Source: Lactobacillus colini
GTDB taxonomy: Bacteria > Bacillota > Bacilli > Lactobacillales > Lactobacillaceae
DNA: 64,000 nucleotides
Assembly (NCBI RefSeq): GCF_017874575.1
Contig: NZ_JAGGLU010000009.1
Coordinates: 22,646 to 86,645 of the forward strand
Reading direction: 5' to 3'
Under the pieces are notes generated by a model that worked only from the letters and a program-made list of their open reading frames with translations, ran no database searches and was not told the DNA's origin. This document shows, in pieces, positions 55,383 through 62,816 of this stretch. The position numbers and the translations under genes are program-made. Within the stretch, counting starts at the first letter, position 1; each line of letters begins with the position of its first letter.

Positions 55383-56285
55383 ATGACAAAAAAAGCACGA
55401 TTGATCTATAATCCTGTATCAGGCCATGAGCAGATGCTTAGTAATGTGGCAGGAATTTTGAATATATTAGAGCAAGCCGGGTTTGAGGCCAGTGCCTATC
55501 AAACAACACCTGAACCACTATCTGCTCAAAAAGAAGCGACTCGCTGCGCTAAGGAAGGTTTTGACTTAATTGTCGGAGCTGGCGGTGATGGTACAATTAG
55601 TGAAGTTGTCAACGGTGTAGCCCCATTAGATAATAGACCTAAACTTGCAGTCATTCCTGCTGGAACTACTAATGACTTTGCTAGGGCTTTAAAGATTCCA
55701 AGAGATGACTTAGTTGAAGCAGCTAAAGTTATTCTTAAAGGAAAAACTAGAAAGATGGATATTGGTCTTGCTGGCAATAAGTATTTTATGAATATTGCCG
55801 CCAGCGGTTCCATGACAGAATTAACTTACGGTGTACCGTCAGAAATGAAGTCTATCTTAGGTTATAGTGCTTACTTGTTAAAGGGAGCAGAAATGTTACC
55901 TCGTATCAGCAGCCATAAAATGCGCTTAACTTATGATGAAGGCGTCTATGAAGGTGAGCTGTCGATGTTTTTGCTGGGAATGACTAATTCTATTGGTGGC
56001 TTTGAACAGATTATGCCAGACGCAGAATTGTCAGATGGTCTGTTCCAATTAATTGTTGTAAAGACTGCAAATCCAGTAGATGTGCTACGCTTAATGGCGA
56101 TGGCTTTAAATGGCAAGCATGTCAATGAACCTAAGATCATCTACACTAAAACCAGAAGTTTGAAGGTGGAAGTTTTAGATGAAACTGAAGGAAAGATACC
56201 AGTTAACCTAGATGGTGAAATCGGTGGGTATTTGCCGATTGAGTTCACGAATTTACAACAACATATTGAATTTTACGTTGGTTAA
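55383..56285 (+). CDS. dagK: Diacylglycerol kinase
   Basis: 300 residues of the DagK/YegS lipid-kinase family. ARLIYNPVSGHEQM opens the fold; GAGGDGTISEVVNG is the nucleotide-binding GGDGT motif; PAGTTNDFARAL follows, and VNLDGEIGGYLPIEF near the C-terminus is conserved. It phosphorylates diacylglycerol released during lipoteichoic acid synthesis, returning it to phosphatidic acid. It starts 24 bases after gatB and ends with a hairpin terminator. Confidence 0.93.
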   Translation: MTKKARLIYNPVSGHEQMLSNVAGILNILEQAGFEASAYQTTPEPLSAQKEATRCAKEGFDLIVGAGGDGTISEVVNGVAPLDNRPKLAVIPAGTTNDFARALKIPRDDLVEAAKVILKGKTRKMDIGLAGNKYFMNIAASGSMTELTYGVPSEMKSILGYSAYLLKGAEMLPRISSHKMRLTYDEGVYEGELSMFLLGMTNSIGGFEQIMPDAELSDGLFQLIVVKTANPVDVLRLMAMALNGKHVNEPKIIYTKTRSLKVEVLDETEGKIPVNLDGEIGGYLPIEFTNLQQHIEFYVG

Positions 56286-56292
56286 TAGATGG

Positions 56293-56321
56293 AGAGACAC
56301 CGCAATTGTGGTGTCTCTTTT
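56293..56321 (+). terminator. Terminator of the gatCAB-dagK operon
   Basis: AGAGACACC pairs perfectly with GGTGTCTCT, then T. It begins within ten bases of the dagK stop. Confidence 0.8.
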
Positions 56322-56331
56322 GGTAAATAAG

Positions 56332-57006
56332 ATGCGAAGAGATAAAGATATTTCCAGATTAACTTCTCAAGATAAAGATGAGATTATTAAGATAAAAGAA
56401 AAAATAAAAAAAGCACAGCAAAAAGAGCCGACCAAATTAAGCCAAGACTTGCAAGCTTTTAATAATTCGATAATTACTATTATAATGACGATTATTGTCT
56501 TAGAAATAAAGCCACCAATTCATGAATTGCACTATGGGTATTTTTTAGCTAATATTGGTATATTTTTAATTACTTTCTTTATTATTGGAAGTTTTTGGTA
56601 TGATTTGCATATTGCTTTTTTGTACTTTGTAAGGAAACCAACCAGAATAACTGCAATTCTGGATATGTTATTTTTGGTAGTATTGGCAATTTTTCCAGTA
56701 ATGACGGAATGGATTATGAATGAACATTCTACTTTCGCAGTAATTAATTATGGAATAGTATTTTTAATAGTCCAATTATTAAAAATAGCTGTAGAATATT
56801 CAGGAGCAAAGCCAGAATTTAAAAATTCACGAATTATGAATGTTTTTCTAGTAAGATATTCCATCGGTAGAATTTTATCATCTATATCAATTAACATTTT
56901 TTTGATTATTCTATCTATTTGGTATCCAGGAATTGCAATGATCTTATACTTGATTATTCCTATAATTTCATTATTAACGCCAACTCATAATCTAGGACTT
57001 AGATAG
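56332..57006 (+). CDS. TMEM175-like (DUF1211) potassium channel protein
   Basis: 224 residues from ATG 56332; earlier in-frame GTG/TTG codons fall inside the dagK terminator. After a charged N-terminus (SQDKDEIIKIKEKIKKAQQK) come six hydrophobic segments. The first, FNNSIITIIMTIIVLEIKPP, is the TMEM175/DUF1211 signature helix, though the usual F-S-D is F-N-N here. The middle LIWYDLHIAFLYF region also fits (WYDLH). Bacterial TMEM175 proteins are tetrameric K+ channels. The changed motif, which lies at the pore, makes conductance uncertain. The ribosome-binding site is weak. Confidence 0.75.
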   Translation: MRRDKDISRLTSQDKDEIIKIKEKIKKAQQKEPTKLSQDLQAFNNSIITIIMTIIVLEIKPPIHELHYGYFLANIGIFLITFFIIGSFWYDLHIAFLYFVRKPTRITAILDMLFLVVLAIFPVMTEWIMNEHSTFAVINYGIVFLIVQLLKIAVEYSGAKPEFKNSRIMNVFLVRYSIGRILSSISINIFLIILSIWYPGIAMILYLIIPIISLLTPTHNLGLR

Positions 57007-57012
57007 AAAAAT

Positions 57013-57038
57013 AAAAAGGACCATAGGGTCCTTTTTTT
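57013..57038. terminator. Bidirectional terminator, TMEM175-like / BI-1 genes
   Basis: AAAAAGGACC pairs perfectly with GGTCCTTTTT; T runs exist on both strands. Confidence 0.85.
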
Positions 57039-57052
57039 AAATCATATTAATG

Positions 57053-57766
57053 TTAATCTTTATTACTAAATCCAAAGATTTGTAAAAATTGTAAGAATAA
57101 GTTTACAAAGTCTAGGTAAAGTTCTAATGCCCCAGCAATAGCCAAGCCGTTAGCAGAGATATCATTACCATATTGCAGGTAAATCTGCTTCATTTTCTGT
57201 GCATCCCAAGCAGTCAAGATTGTAAAGATAATAACTGCAATGAATGAGAAGACATAGGAAACCATTGGATTTCTTAAGAAAAGGTTGATGAGCATTGCAA
57301 CTATCAGCCCAATTAAGGCTGCAGATGCATAAGAACCGATATTATTTAAATTCTTCTTGGTAGTTGTACCAATTACTGCCATTGTAATAAAAACAGCAGC
57401 TGTTGAAAAGAATGCCGAGGCAATGCTAGTCTGAGTATAAGCACCAGCAATTAAGGCAAATTCAATACCATAAATAAGTGATAGTGCCATTAACATAATA
57501 AAGCTTGCGACCGGATTCCGCGTAGCCCTGAAGCCAATTCCTAAAGCTAAGAAAAGTGGGACGATTAGTATTACCCAACTTATAGCACGGTTATTGGCAA
57601 AGAAAGTTAACACTTGTGTTCTGAAGACAGTCATCGTTAAATAGGCACTAATTGCAGAAACCAGTACTGCTAAGGTCATCATGCCGTACATTTTAGATAA
57701 GAAGCTATTTAAGCCACTAATATCAACGACATGTCTACGTTCAGGTTCGAAGTTATCCAATAACAT
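57053..57766 (-). CDS. Bax-inhibitor-1/YccA-family membrane protein
   Basis: 237 residues, seven hydrophobic segments. The family pattern is clear: FLSKMYGMMTLAVLVSAISAYL, then AFFSTAAVFITMAVIGTTTKKN, and SANGLAIAGALELYLDFVNL followed by FLQFLQIFG, where the paired Asp residues of BI-1 channels sit. Bacterial members (YetJ) leak Ca2+ in a pH-dependent way. AAGAAGGAAAT precedes the minus-strand ATG. Confidence 0.92.
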   Translation of the reverse strand: MLLDNFEPERRHVVDISGLNSFLSKMYGMMTLAVLVSAISAYLTMTVFRTQVLTFFANNRAISWVILIVPLFLALGIGFRATRNPVASFIMLMALSLIYGIEFALIAGAYTQTSIASAFFSTAAVFITMAVIGTTTKKNLNNIGSYASAALIGLIVAMLINLFLRNPMVSYVFSFIAVIIFTILTAWDAQKMKQIYLQYGNDISANGLAIAGALELYLDFVNLFLQFLQIFGFSNKD

Positions 57767-57817
57767 TTCCTTCTTTCTATTAAATGATCTTACTTAATAT
57801 ATTATAAGCGAAAAAGA

Positions 57818-59194
57818 TTATTTTGTCTTATCTTGAGCCCATTTCAAACCGATTCTGGTAATACCTGAAAGGATTGAAAATACTGGAGAAAATAAGCTAA
57901 AGAAGGCAAATGGTAAAAATGCTAAGACAGGAACACCAAGAGTAGAAGCCGCAAATGACCCAGCAACCCCCCAAGGGATAAGGTAGTTGATAACACTACC
58001 ACCATCTTCAAGTACCCGGCTCAAGGCTAGAGGAGATAACTTAATCTTATCAAAGGCTGGCTTGAAAGCACGACCTGGTAGAATAACTGAGAGGTATTGT
58101 TCACCGACAAATAAGTTAATGAAGATACCAGATAAAATAGTAACTGTAATTAAGCGACCAGGAGTTCTAAGCTTGGCAACAAGTGGTTCCATAGAACTAT
58201 TTATGACATCAAATTTCATCAATAAGCCACCAAGCGATAGGGTAGAAATGATTAATGCGACAGTTCCCATCATGCTAGAAATTCCACCACGGGTAAGTAA
58301 GGCATTAACAGATGAATCACTAGTCTTAGCCACGAAGCCGTTCATAATCAAGTTAGTTAAGCTTTGTAAGGATTCGTGAGGACTTTGAACAAAAATCATG
58401 ACAACTGTTAAAGTAATGTTTAAAAATAAGGTAGGGATAGCTGGGATCTTTCTCCAAGCACAGAAGATCATTAAGATAATTGGTAATACTGCCCACCAAC
58501 TAATTACAAAATTAGATTGCAAGATCTGTGAAGTATGTTGGATTTTAGTGATATCCATCTTACCACTGCTACCTAAGAACCAGAATAAGATCAGAGACAT
58601 TAAGAACGCTGGGACTGTAGACCACATCATGTTCTTGATGTGGGCGAATAACTCACTTTCTGCAACAGCTGAAGAAAGGTTAGTTGAATCAGATAAAGGA
58701 GACATCTTGTCACCGAATACTGCTCCAGAAATAATTGCTCCTGCAAGTAGGGGTGGGTTAAGATTCATACTGATTCCAATTCCAAAGAGGGCGATCCCAA
58801 TTGTTGAAATAGTGGTGAATCCACTTCCGATTGCGATACCAACAATTGCGCAAACAATAAAGACAGATGGAACAAAGAATTGGGCATTAATAATTTTAAA
58901 GCCAAGAACCATAATTGATGGGATAATGCCCGCCTTGATCCAAAGACCAATTAATGAACCGATTAAAATAAAGATAAAGATTGGAATAATGGCAACGCCA
59001 ATCCCTTCTTTGATCCCATCTTGAATATCTTGCCAAGATGCACCGCGGAACTTAGCCCAGAATACTAATAAGCAGACAGTAAATAAAACAGGTACTTCTG
59101 GAGAAAGTCCAAACTTAATAACTGAAATTCCTAAAATTACAAGAAGTATGACTAAGATAGTCATTGCTTCAATAAAACCAACTTTCCGTTTCAT
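57818..59194 (-). CDS. NhaC-family transporter, probable tyrosine transporter (YheL-like)
   Basis: 458 residues from ATG 59194, after TAGGAGAG; longer frames run into the T-box RNA. About 11-12 membrane helices, with MFS-unrelated NhaC features: LSPEVPVLFTVCLLVFWAKF, IGSLIGLWIKAGIIPSIM, GIAIGSGFTTISTIGIALFG and GAVFGDKMSPLSDSTNLSS. The family name refers to Na+/H+ antiport, but the upstream T-box with a UAC specifier indicates it is made when tyrosyl-tRNA is uncharged. Comparative work on T-boxes assigned similarly regulated NhaC proteins (YheL) to tyrosine transport. That is inference from regulation. Confidence 0.85.
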   Translation of the reverse strand: MKRKVGFIEAMTILVILLVILGISVIKFGLSPEVPVLFTVCLLVFWAKFRGASWQDIQDGIKEGIGVAIIPIFIFILIGSLIGLWIKAGIIPSIMVLGFKIINAQFFVPSVFIVCAIVGIAIGSGFTTISTIGIALFGIGISMNLNPPLLAGAIISGAVFGDKMSPLSDSTNLSSAVAESELFAHIKNMMWSTVPAFLMSLILFWFLGSSGKMDITKIQHTSQILQSNFVISWWAVLPIILMIFCAWRKIPAIPTLFLNITLTVVMIFVQSPHESLQSLTNLIMNGFVAKTSDSSVNALLTRGGISSMMGTVALIISTLSLGGLLMKFDVINSSMEPLVAKLRTPGRLITVTILSGIFINLFVGEQYLSVILPGRAFKPAFDKIKLSPLALSRVLEDGGSVINYLIPWGVAGSFAASTLGVPVLAFLPFAFFSLFSPVFSILSGITRIGLKWAQDKTK

Positions 59195-59210
59195 AATAAC
59201 TCTCCTAACA

Positions 59211-59425
59211 AAAAAATCCCGTTGATTAATTACAATCAACGGGACGAATAATAATCGTGGTACCACCCAATTTAGCAAAGCATGCTCTCGTATCAGGTGA
59301 TAACGGCACTGACTAGGGCCGAATAAACTACTAACGCTGTAATTCAATAACTTCGCCTGACTGGTTCGCACATAACCACCAGCTCTCTGACGCTTAACGA
59401 AGCATCTACTGTGACGTTTTGTTGG
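59211..59425 (-). ncRNA. Tyrosine T-box riboswitch
   Basis: Minus-strand leader. The T-box sequence GGGTGGTACCACG is at 59268-59256. Stem I contains AGAGAGCTGGTGG and GCGAACCAGT; the specifier loop reads GAATTACAGCG with UAC (Tyr) at 59341-59339. The terminator CCCGTTGATT/AATCAACGGG (59243-59218) ends in seven T. A competing antiterminator would use the T-box. Uncharged tRNA-Tyr should allow read-through into the transporter. Confidence 0.9.
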
Positions 59426-59431
59426 TCATAA

Positions 59432-59460
59432 TGATAGCAATATTAAAAAAATATGTCAAT
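59432..59460 (-). promoter_or_regulatory. Promoter of the T-box transporter gene
   Basis: Minus strand: TTGACA (59460-59455) and TATCAT (59437-59432), 17 bases apart, placing the RNA start near 59425. Confidence 0.8.
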
Positions 59461-59531
59461 GCTTAAATAGAAAAAATATTTTTTTATTTGTTATAATTAG
59501 TGGCGGAATATTTATTTAAAAGGAATCTACC

Positions 59532-60881
59532 ATGCAAAAAAATCAAATTGTTGACTTAGAAATTACTGATCTTTCTTATGAGGCAATGGGTGTAGCTCAC
59601 TTAGAAGGCTTAACTATCTTTGTAGCTAATGCCTTGCCAGGAGAAGTAGTCAGTGCCAAGATTTTGAAAGTAAAAAAGAATTTTGCTTTTGCAAAAATTG
59701 AAAAAATAAAAAAAGAAAGCCCTGACCGAATTAATGTTAAACTGCGTCAGTGGGTGCAGACAGGCTTAGCTTCATTAGCTCATATTAAGTATGACAAGCA
59801 GTTAGAATTTAAACAAAGGCAAGTTGTTAACTTACTAAAAAAGGCTCATTTAGATAACATTGAAGTCGGACAGACTTTAGCTAGTCCTGAAGAAGTCGGC
59901 TATCGTAATAAGGCCCAAGTTCCAGTAAGAGATGTTAAGGGTAAGTTAGATATTGGCTTTTTTAGGCGGCATTCGCATGACTTGGTGCCTTTGACCAATT
60001 TCTTTACAACCGATCCTGAGATTGACCGGGTACTAGTTAACGTGCGTGATATCTTACGCGCTAATCATGTACCTGCTTATGATGAACTTCATCATAAAGG
60101 TGAAGTAAGATACCTTGATGTTCGGCGCTCCAAGGCTAGTGGCGAAATCATGGTAATCTTGATTACACTACATAAGGACTTCCCTCAGCTTAAAAAGGTT
60201 ACTCAAGAAATAAGCAAGATAAACGGCGTTACAAGTATCATTTTGAACCATAATCCACAAAAGACTAATGTTATCCTAGGTAAGAAAGATTATCTTCTCT
60301 GGGGCAATGATTACATTATTGACAAGATTGGCGATGTTAAATTTAAAATTTCTCCGCAAAGCTTCTTCCAAATTAATTCTCTGCAAACTCCACGTCTATA
60401 TGATTTAGCAATCAAAAAGGCTAATTTGCAGCCAGATGATGTAGTAATTGATGCTTATTCTGGAATTGGTACAATTGGACTGTCAGTAGCTAAGCATGTT
60501 AAAGAAGTTCGTGGGATGGAAGTAGTTAAGCCTGCTGTTGAAGATGCTAATAACAATGCTCGCTTGAACGGTATTAGTAACGCTAAGTATGTCGTCGGTA
60601 GGGCGGAAGATATTATGCCGCAATGGGCCTCAGAAGGGTTAAAAACTGATGTGATCTTTGTCGATCCACCAAGAAAGGGTCTGACTCCGGAATTTATTGA
60701 TGCAGCAGTTAAAACTGCTCCTAAGAAAATTGTCTATATTTCATGTAATCCAGCAACAATGGTCCGTGACTTACAATTATTTCAAGAGCAGGGTTATGAT
60801 TTCAAGAGAATTGATCCGGTTGATATGTTTCCACAGACTCCACATGTTGAGAGTGTAACAGTGCTTACTAAGCAAAAATAA
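59532..60881 (+). CDS. RlmD/RumA-type 23S rRNA (uracil-C5)-methyltransferase lacking the Fe-S cysteines
   Basis: 449 residues. An N-terminal TRAM domain (EITDLSYEAMGVAHLEG, ALPGEVVSAKILKVKK) is followed by the RumA core. SAM motifs include VVIDAYSGIGTIGLS and DVIFVDPPRKG; the catalytic cysteine is in YISCNPATMVRDL. The segment that normally carries a four-cysteine [4Fe-4S] cluster reads RQWVQTGLASLAHIKYD, with no cysteines. It methylates U747 and/or U1939 of 23S rRNA (RlmCD in Firmicutes). AAAAGGAATC precedes ATG 59532. Confidence 0.92.
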   Translation: MQKNQIVDLEITDLSYEAMGVAHLEGLTIFVANALPGEVVSAKILKVKKNFAFAKIEKIKKESPDRINVKLRQWVQTGLASLAHIKYDKQLEFKQRQVVNLLKKAHLDNIEVGQTLASPEEVGYRNKAQVPVRDVKGKLDIGFFRRHSHDLVPLTNFFTTDPEIDRVLVNVRDILRANHVPAYDELHHKGEVRYLDVRRSKASGEIMVILITLHKDFPQLKKVTQEISKINGVTSIILNHNPQKTNVILGKKDYLLWGNDYIIDKIGDVKFKISPQSFFQINSLQTPRLYDLAIKKANLQPDDVVIDAYSGIGTIGLSVAKHVKEVRGMEVVKPAVEDANNNARLNGISNAKYVVGRAEDIMPQWASEGLKTDVIFVDPPRKGLTPEFIDAAVKTAPKKIVYISCNPATMVRDLQLFQEQGYDFKRIDPVDMFPQTPHVESVTVLTKQK

Positions 60882-60920
60882 GAGGCTACAAACCGCATGG
60901 TTGAGCTATTTATAAAAAAT

Positions 60921-60973
60921 AGAGTGTACAACTGATTTTGGATAATTGAAGTCAGTTGTACACTCTTTTTTTT
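60921..60973 (+). terminator. Strong terminator of the rRNA methyltransferase gene
   Basis: A perfect 15-pair stem AGAGTGTACAACTGA / TCAGTTGTACACTCT, then seven T. Confidence 0.92.
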
Positions 60974-61071
60974 AAAATTAGGCTAGAAATGCTGATATAT
61001 CAAGGAATAGAACGTTTTTTACGACATGTTACCACGAATAAATTAGACATTTGGAATGTTGGTTTTTTGTC

Positions 61072-61332
61072 CTAAATTAAAATGGATAGCATTATCCAAA
61101 TTAGATCAAATATTAATAAAATAAGAGCAAATATTGCTTTATATATATTAAAAAACTTATTTTTCAAATTCTTATTGATCAAATATTCACTGACAACTCC
61201 AACAATGAAGTTAAATAAAATAAATATAAAACGATATTGCCAAGTACCCCAAGCACCAAATATATTTATAATGGCCAACAAGGTAAATATGGTAGTTACA
61301 TAATAGTTACTTAAAAAGTTATTATCTTTCAT
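61072..61332 (-). CDS. 86-residue membrane protein
   Basis: Three hydrophobic helices (NYYVTTIFTLLAIINIFGAW, YRFIFILFNFIVGVVSEYLI, IYKAIFALILLIFDLIWIMLS) with a basic loop NKNLKNKFFN. No family is recognised. The start ATG 61332 has only a weak ribosome-binding site and overlaps the end of a RelE remnant in the same direction. The opposite strand also holds a frame, but its product is not membrane-like or otherwise credible. Confidence 0.5.
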   Translation of the reverse strand: MKDNNFLSNYYVTTIFTLLAIINIFGAWGTWQYRFIFILFNFIVGVVSEYLINKNLKNKFFNIYKAIFALILLIFDLIWIMLSILI

Positions 61333-61441
61333 ACTTAGAGTTCCTAATTAACAAAATTTTGTAGACGTCATTTCTTTTTCTAGCCTTTACGACAATAACC
61401 ATAAAAACTTTATTTTGAATATCTGCAATGATGCGGTAACG
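61322..61441 (-). pseudogene. C-terminal remnant of a RelE/ParE-family toxin
   Basis: From 61441 to 61322 on the minus strand an uninterrupted frame reads RYRIIADIQNKVFMVIVVKA, then RKRNDVYKILLIRN, ending in a stop. This is the characteristic last two strands of RelE-type toxins (Y-R-I-I-A...K-R-x-D-V-Y). Upstream, the frame is broken and the N-terminal half is missing; instead the Doc gene ends at 61464. No catalytic function is expected. Confidence 0.65.
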
Positions 61442-61463
61442 CTATGTCCTGAATTACATGACG

Positions 61464-61865
61464 TTAATTATTAATTTTAGTGCTATGCTGTTTGAGAACT
61501 TGCGCCACTTTGATCATTTCATCTTCAGTATCATCTGCTAAAGTAATTTGCATTATCAACGCTTCGCCTTCGTCAGTAGTAAAAATGGTGTCATAACCGT
61601 TCTTTTTTAGAAAAAGCAGGGTTGTTAAAAACGCCGTTCGCTTATTTCCATCTGAAAAGATATGCTTCTTAGTGATTTTTTGCATGATATAAGCTGCTTT
61701 TAGCCAAATTGTCGGATAAAGAGTGTGACCAAAGACAACCATTTGTGGCTGTTCAACGACTAGCGATAGTCCTTCAGGATATTGGACAACCTGATATTTT
61801 TGTCCTACTCCTTCGAGAACATAGCGATTAACAGCAATTATATCTAATTCAGTTAAATAAATCAT
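61464..61865 (-). CDS. Doc-family (Fic) death-on-curing toxin
   Basis: 133 residues. The Fic/Doc motif is HIFSDGNKRTA (His68 to Ala78), in agreement with HxFx(D/N)(A/G)NKR. Doc opens with YLTELDIIAVNRYVLEG, and MVVFGHTLYPTIWLKAAYIM leads to the active helix. Doc proteins phosphorylate EF-Tu and stop translation; the shortened motif distinguishes them from AMP-transferring Fic enzymes. Its start overlaps the antitoxin stop by four bases. Confidence 0.9.
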   Translation of the reverse strand: MIYLTELDIIAVNRYVLEGVGQKYQVVQYPEGLSLVVEQPQMVVFGHTLYPTIWLKAAYIMQKITKKHIFSDGNKRTAFLTTLLFLKKNGYDTIFTTDEGEALIMQITLADDTEDEMIKVAQVLKQHSTKINN

Positions 61866-62107
61866 TCGTCTTTTAATCGCTCCATTAATTCCTTGTTGTC
61901 ATCAAAGAGTTGTTTGATCATGTTCTTAGTTTCGGCACTGACCATTTGTTTTTTACGAAAAGTAATAGTCTGACCATCTGGTGAAATAATTTTTTCAAAT
62001 TCATCACCAGGATTGGCTTGGAGAATTTCTTTATCCTTTTTAGTTAAGCGTAGCCCAAATGAATTTCCAGCTTTAAAAAATTTGGATTCGCCTTTTAAAT
62101 CTGACAT
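61862..62107 (-). CDS. AbrB/MazE-like antitoxin of the Doc pair
   Basis: 81 residues. FKAGNSFGLRLTKKDKEIL then ANPGDEFEKIISPDGQTITF is a SpoVT/AbrB swapped-hairpin DNA-binding domain (K-x-G-N-S pattern). The C-terminal helix (AETKNMIKQLFDDNKELMERL) should neutralise Doc. GAGGTGAT lies before the minus-strand ATG. The usual Doc partner is Phd; an AbrB-type partner is less common but known. It overlaps doc (ATGA), so the two are coupled. Confidence 0.85.
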   Translation of the reverse strand: MSDLKGESKFFKAGNSFGLRLTKKDKEILQANPGDEFEKIISPDGQTITFRKKQMVSAETKNMIKQLFDDNKELMERLKDE

Positions 62108-62117
62108 AATATCACCT

Positions 62118-62148
62118 CGTAGTTACATATTAGCATACTGTAGCTACG
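62118..62148 (-). promoter_or_regulatory. Inverted-repeat operator of the antitoxin-doc operon
   Basis: CGTAGTTACA (62118-62127) and TGTAGCTACG (62139-62148) form a palindrome with one mismatch and an 11-base centre. On the minus strand it covers a TATGCT-type -10 and the region just before the ribosome-binding site, as expected for self-repression. Confidence 0.6.
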
Positions 62149-62271
62149 AAAGAAAATCCTAAGCATTCAGATTGAGTATTTTTTATATTTAGATTATCTA
62201 CTTGACTAGGGCTGTATCAGAACATGATTTCTGACTTTCAACTTTCAGTTAGCTAAATAAAAATACTAAAA

Positions 62272-62334
62272 AGCAGTTGAAAGGCATGACGTACATTTCA
62301 ATTATCAGGCACGTCAACTTAATTCAACTGTTTT
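62272..62334 (-). terminator. Terminator-like hairpin of the MerR gene
   Basis: CAGTTGAA and TTCAACTG form an outer stem enclosing a TGACGT/ACGTCA pair. On the minus strand it follows the MerR stop and ends CTTTTT. Confidence 0.55.
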
Positions 62335-62718
62335 TTAACATAAATGTTTTTCTTGAGTATATTCTTCAATCCACTTGGCGTAAATTGCAAGCTTATTCTT
62401 CATAAATTCTGCTTGAATTTTAGCGTCTTTTAACTGTTCATCAGCGTAATTCTTGTATTTCATTAAGTAGTTATAACGTTCTTGCAAAGTAGAGTTTCCT
62501 TTTTTACAGAGATCTACGTATTTTTTTATATCGTTGATGGTCATGCCACATTTTTTCAAGTGAATGATAGTCTCAAACCACTCAAAACTATCTTCGCCAA
62601 ATAATCTGTTATTATTTTTGTCACGCTTTACAGTTGGAACAAGTCCTAAATCTGTATAATAACGGACTGTATATGGAGTTAGATTAAACTTTTTAGCTAT
62701 TTCTTTAACTGTATACAT
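62335..62718 (-). CDS. MerR-family regulator
   Basis: 127 residues from ATG 62718 after TTGAGGAAAA; a longer frame to 62799 runs through the divergent promoter. The N-terminal winged helix reads MYTVKEIAKKFNLTPYTVRY, then LGLVPTVKRDKNNNRLF and MTINDIKKYVDLCKKG. A coiled helix (QERYNYLMKYKNYADEQLKD) forms the dimer. It resembles the AdhR branch that responds to aldehydes or electrophiles. It is divergent from an SDR oxidoreductase and probably activates it. Confidence 0.88.
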   Translation of the reverse strand: MYTVKEIAKKFNLTPYTVRYYTDLGLVPTVKRDKNNNRLFGEDSFEWFETIIHLKKCGMTINDIKKYVDLCKKGNSTLQERYNYLMKYKNYADEQLKDAKIQAEFMKNKLAIYAKWIEEYTQEKHLC

Positions 62719-62747
62719 AATTTTCCTCAATTTTTTAAAAATAATAC

Positions 62748-62778
62748 TTGCCTTAAGGTTAACTCGAAGGTATAGGAT
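62748..62778 (+). promoter_or_regulatory. MerR-type promoter of the SDR gene
   Basis: TTGCCT (62748-62753) and TATAGG (62771-62776), or TAGGAT two bases later, give a 17- or 19-base spacer. Between them CCTTAAGGTTAACTCGAAGG forms an imperfect palindrome, as in operators of AdhR-type MerR proteins. Confidence 0.55.
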
Positions 62779-62816
62779 GGTCAATATAACAAATAACAAA
62801 AAGAAAGGAACTTATT

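Noticed and set aside
58398..59024. 208-codon plus-strand frame opposite the NhaC-family gene
   Set aside because: A shadow of a membrane-protein gene; no initiation signals and no domain pattern.
59195..59371. Longer N-terminus for the NhaC-family transporter
   Set aside because: The extension translates the T-box and terminator; the ATG at 59194 follows TAGGAGAG.
61082..61303. Plus-strand frame opposite the 86-residue membrane protein
   Set aside because: Its product has no coherent helices or motif, and there is no ribosome-binding site; the minus-strand product is a clean three-helix protein.
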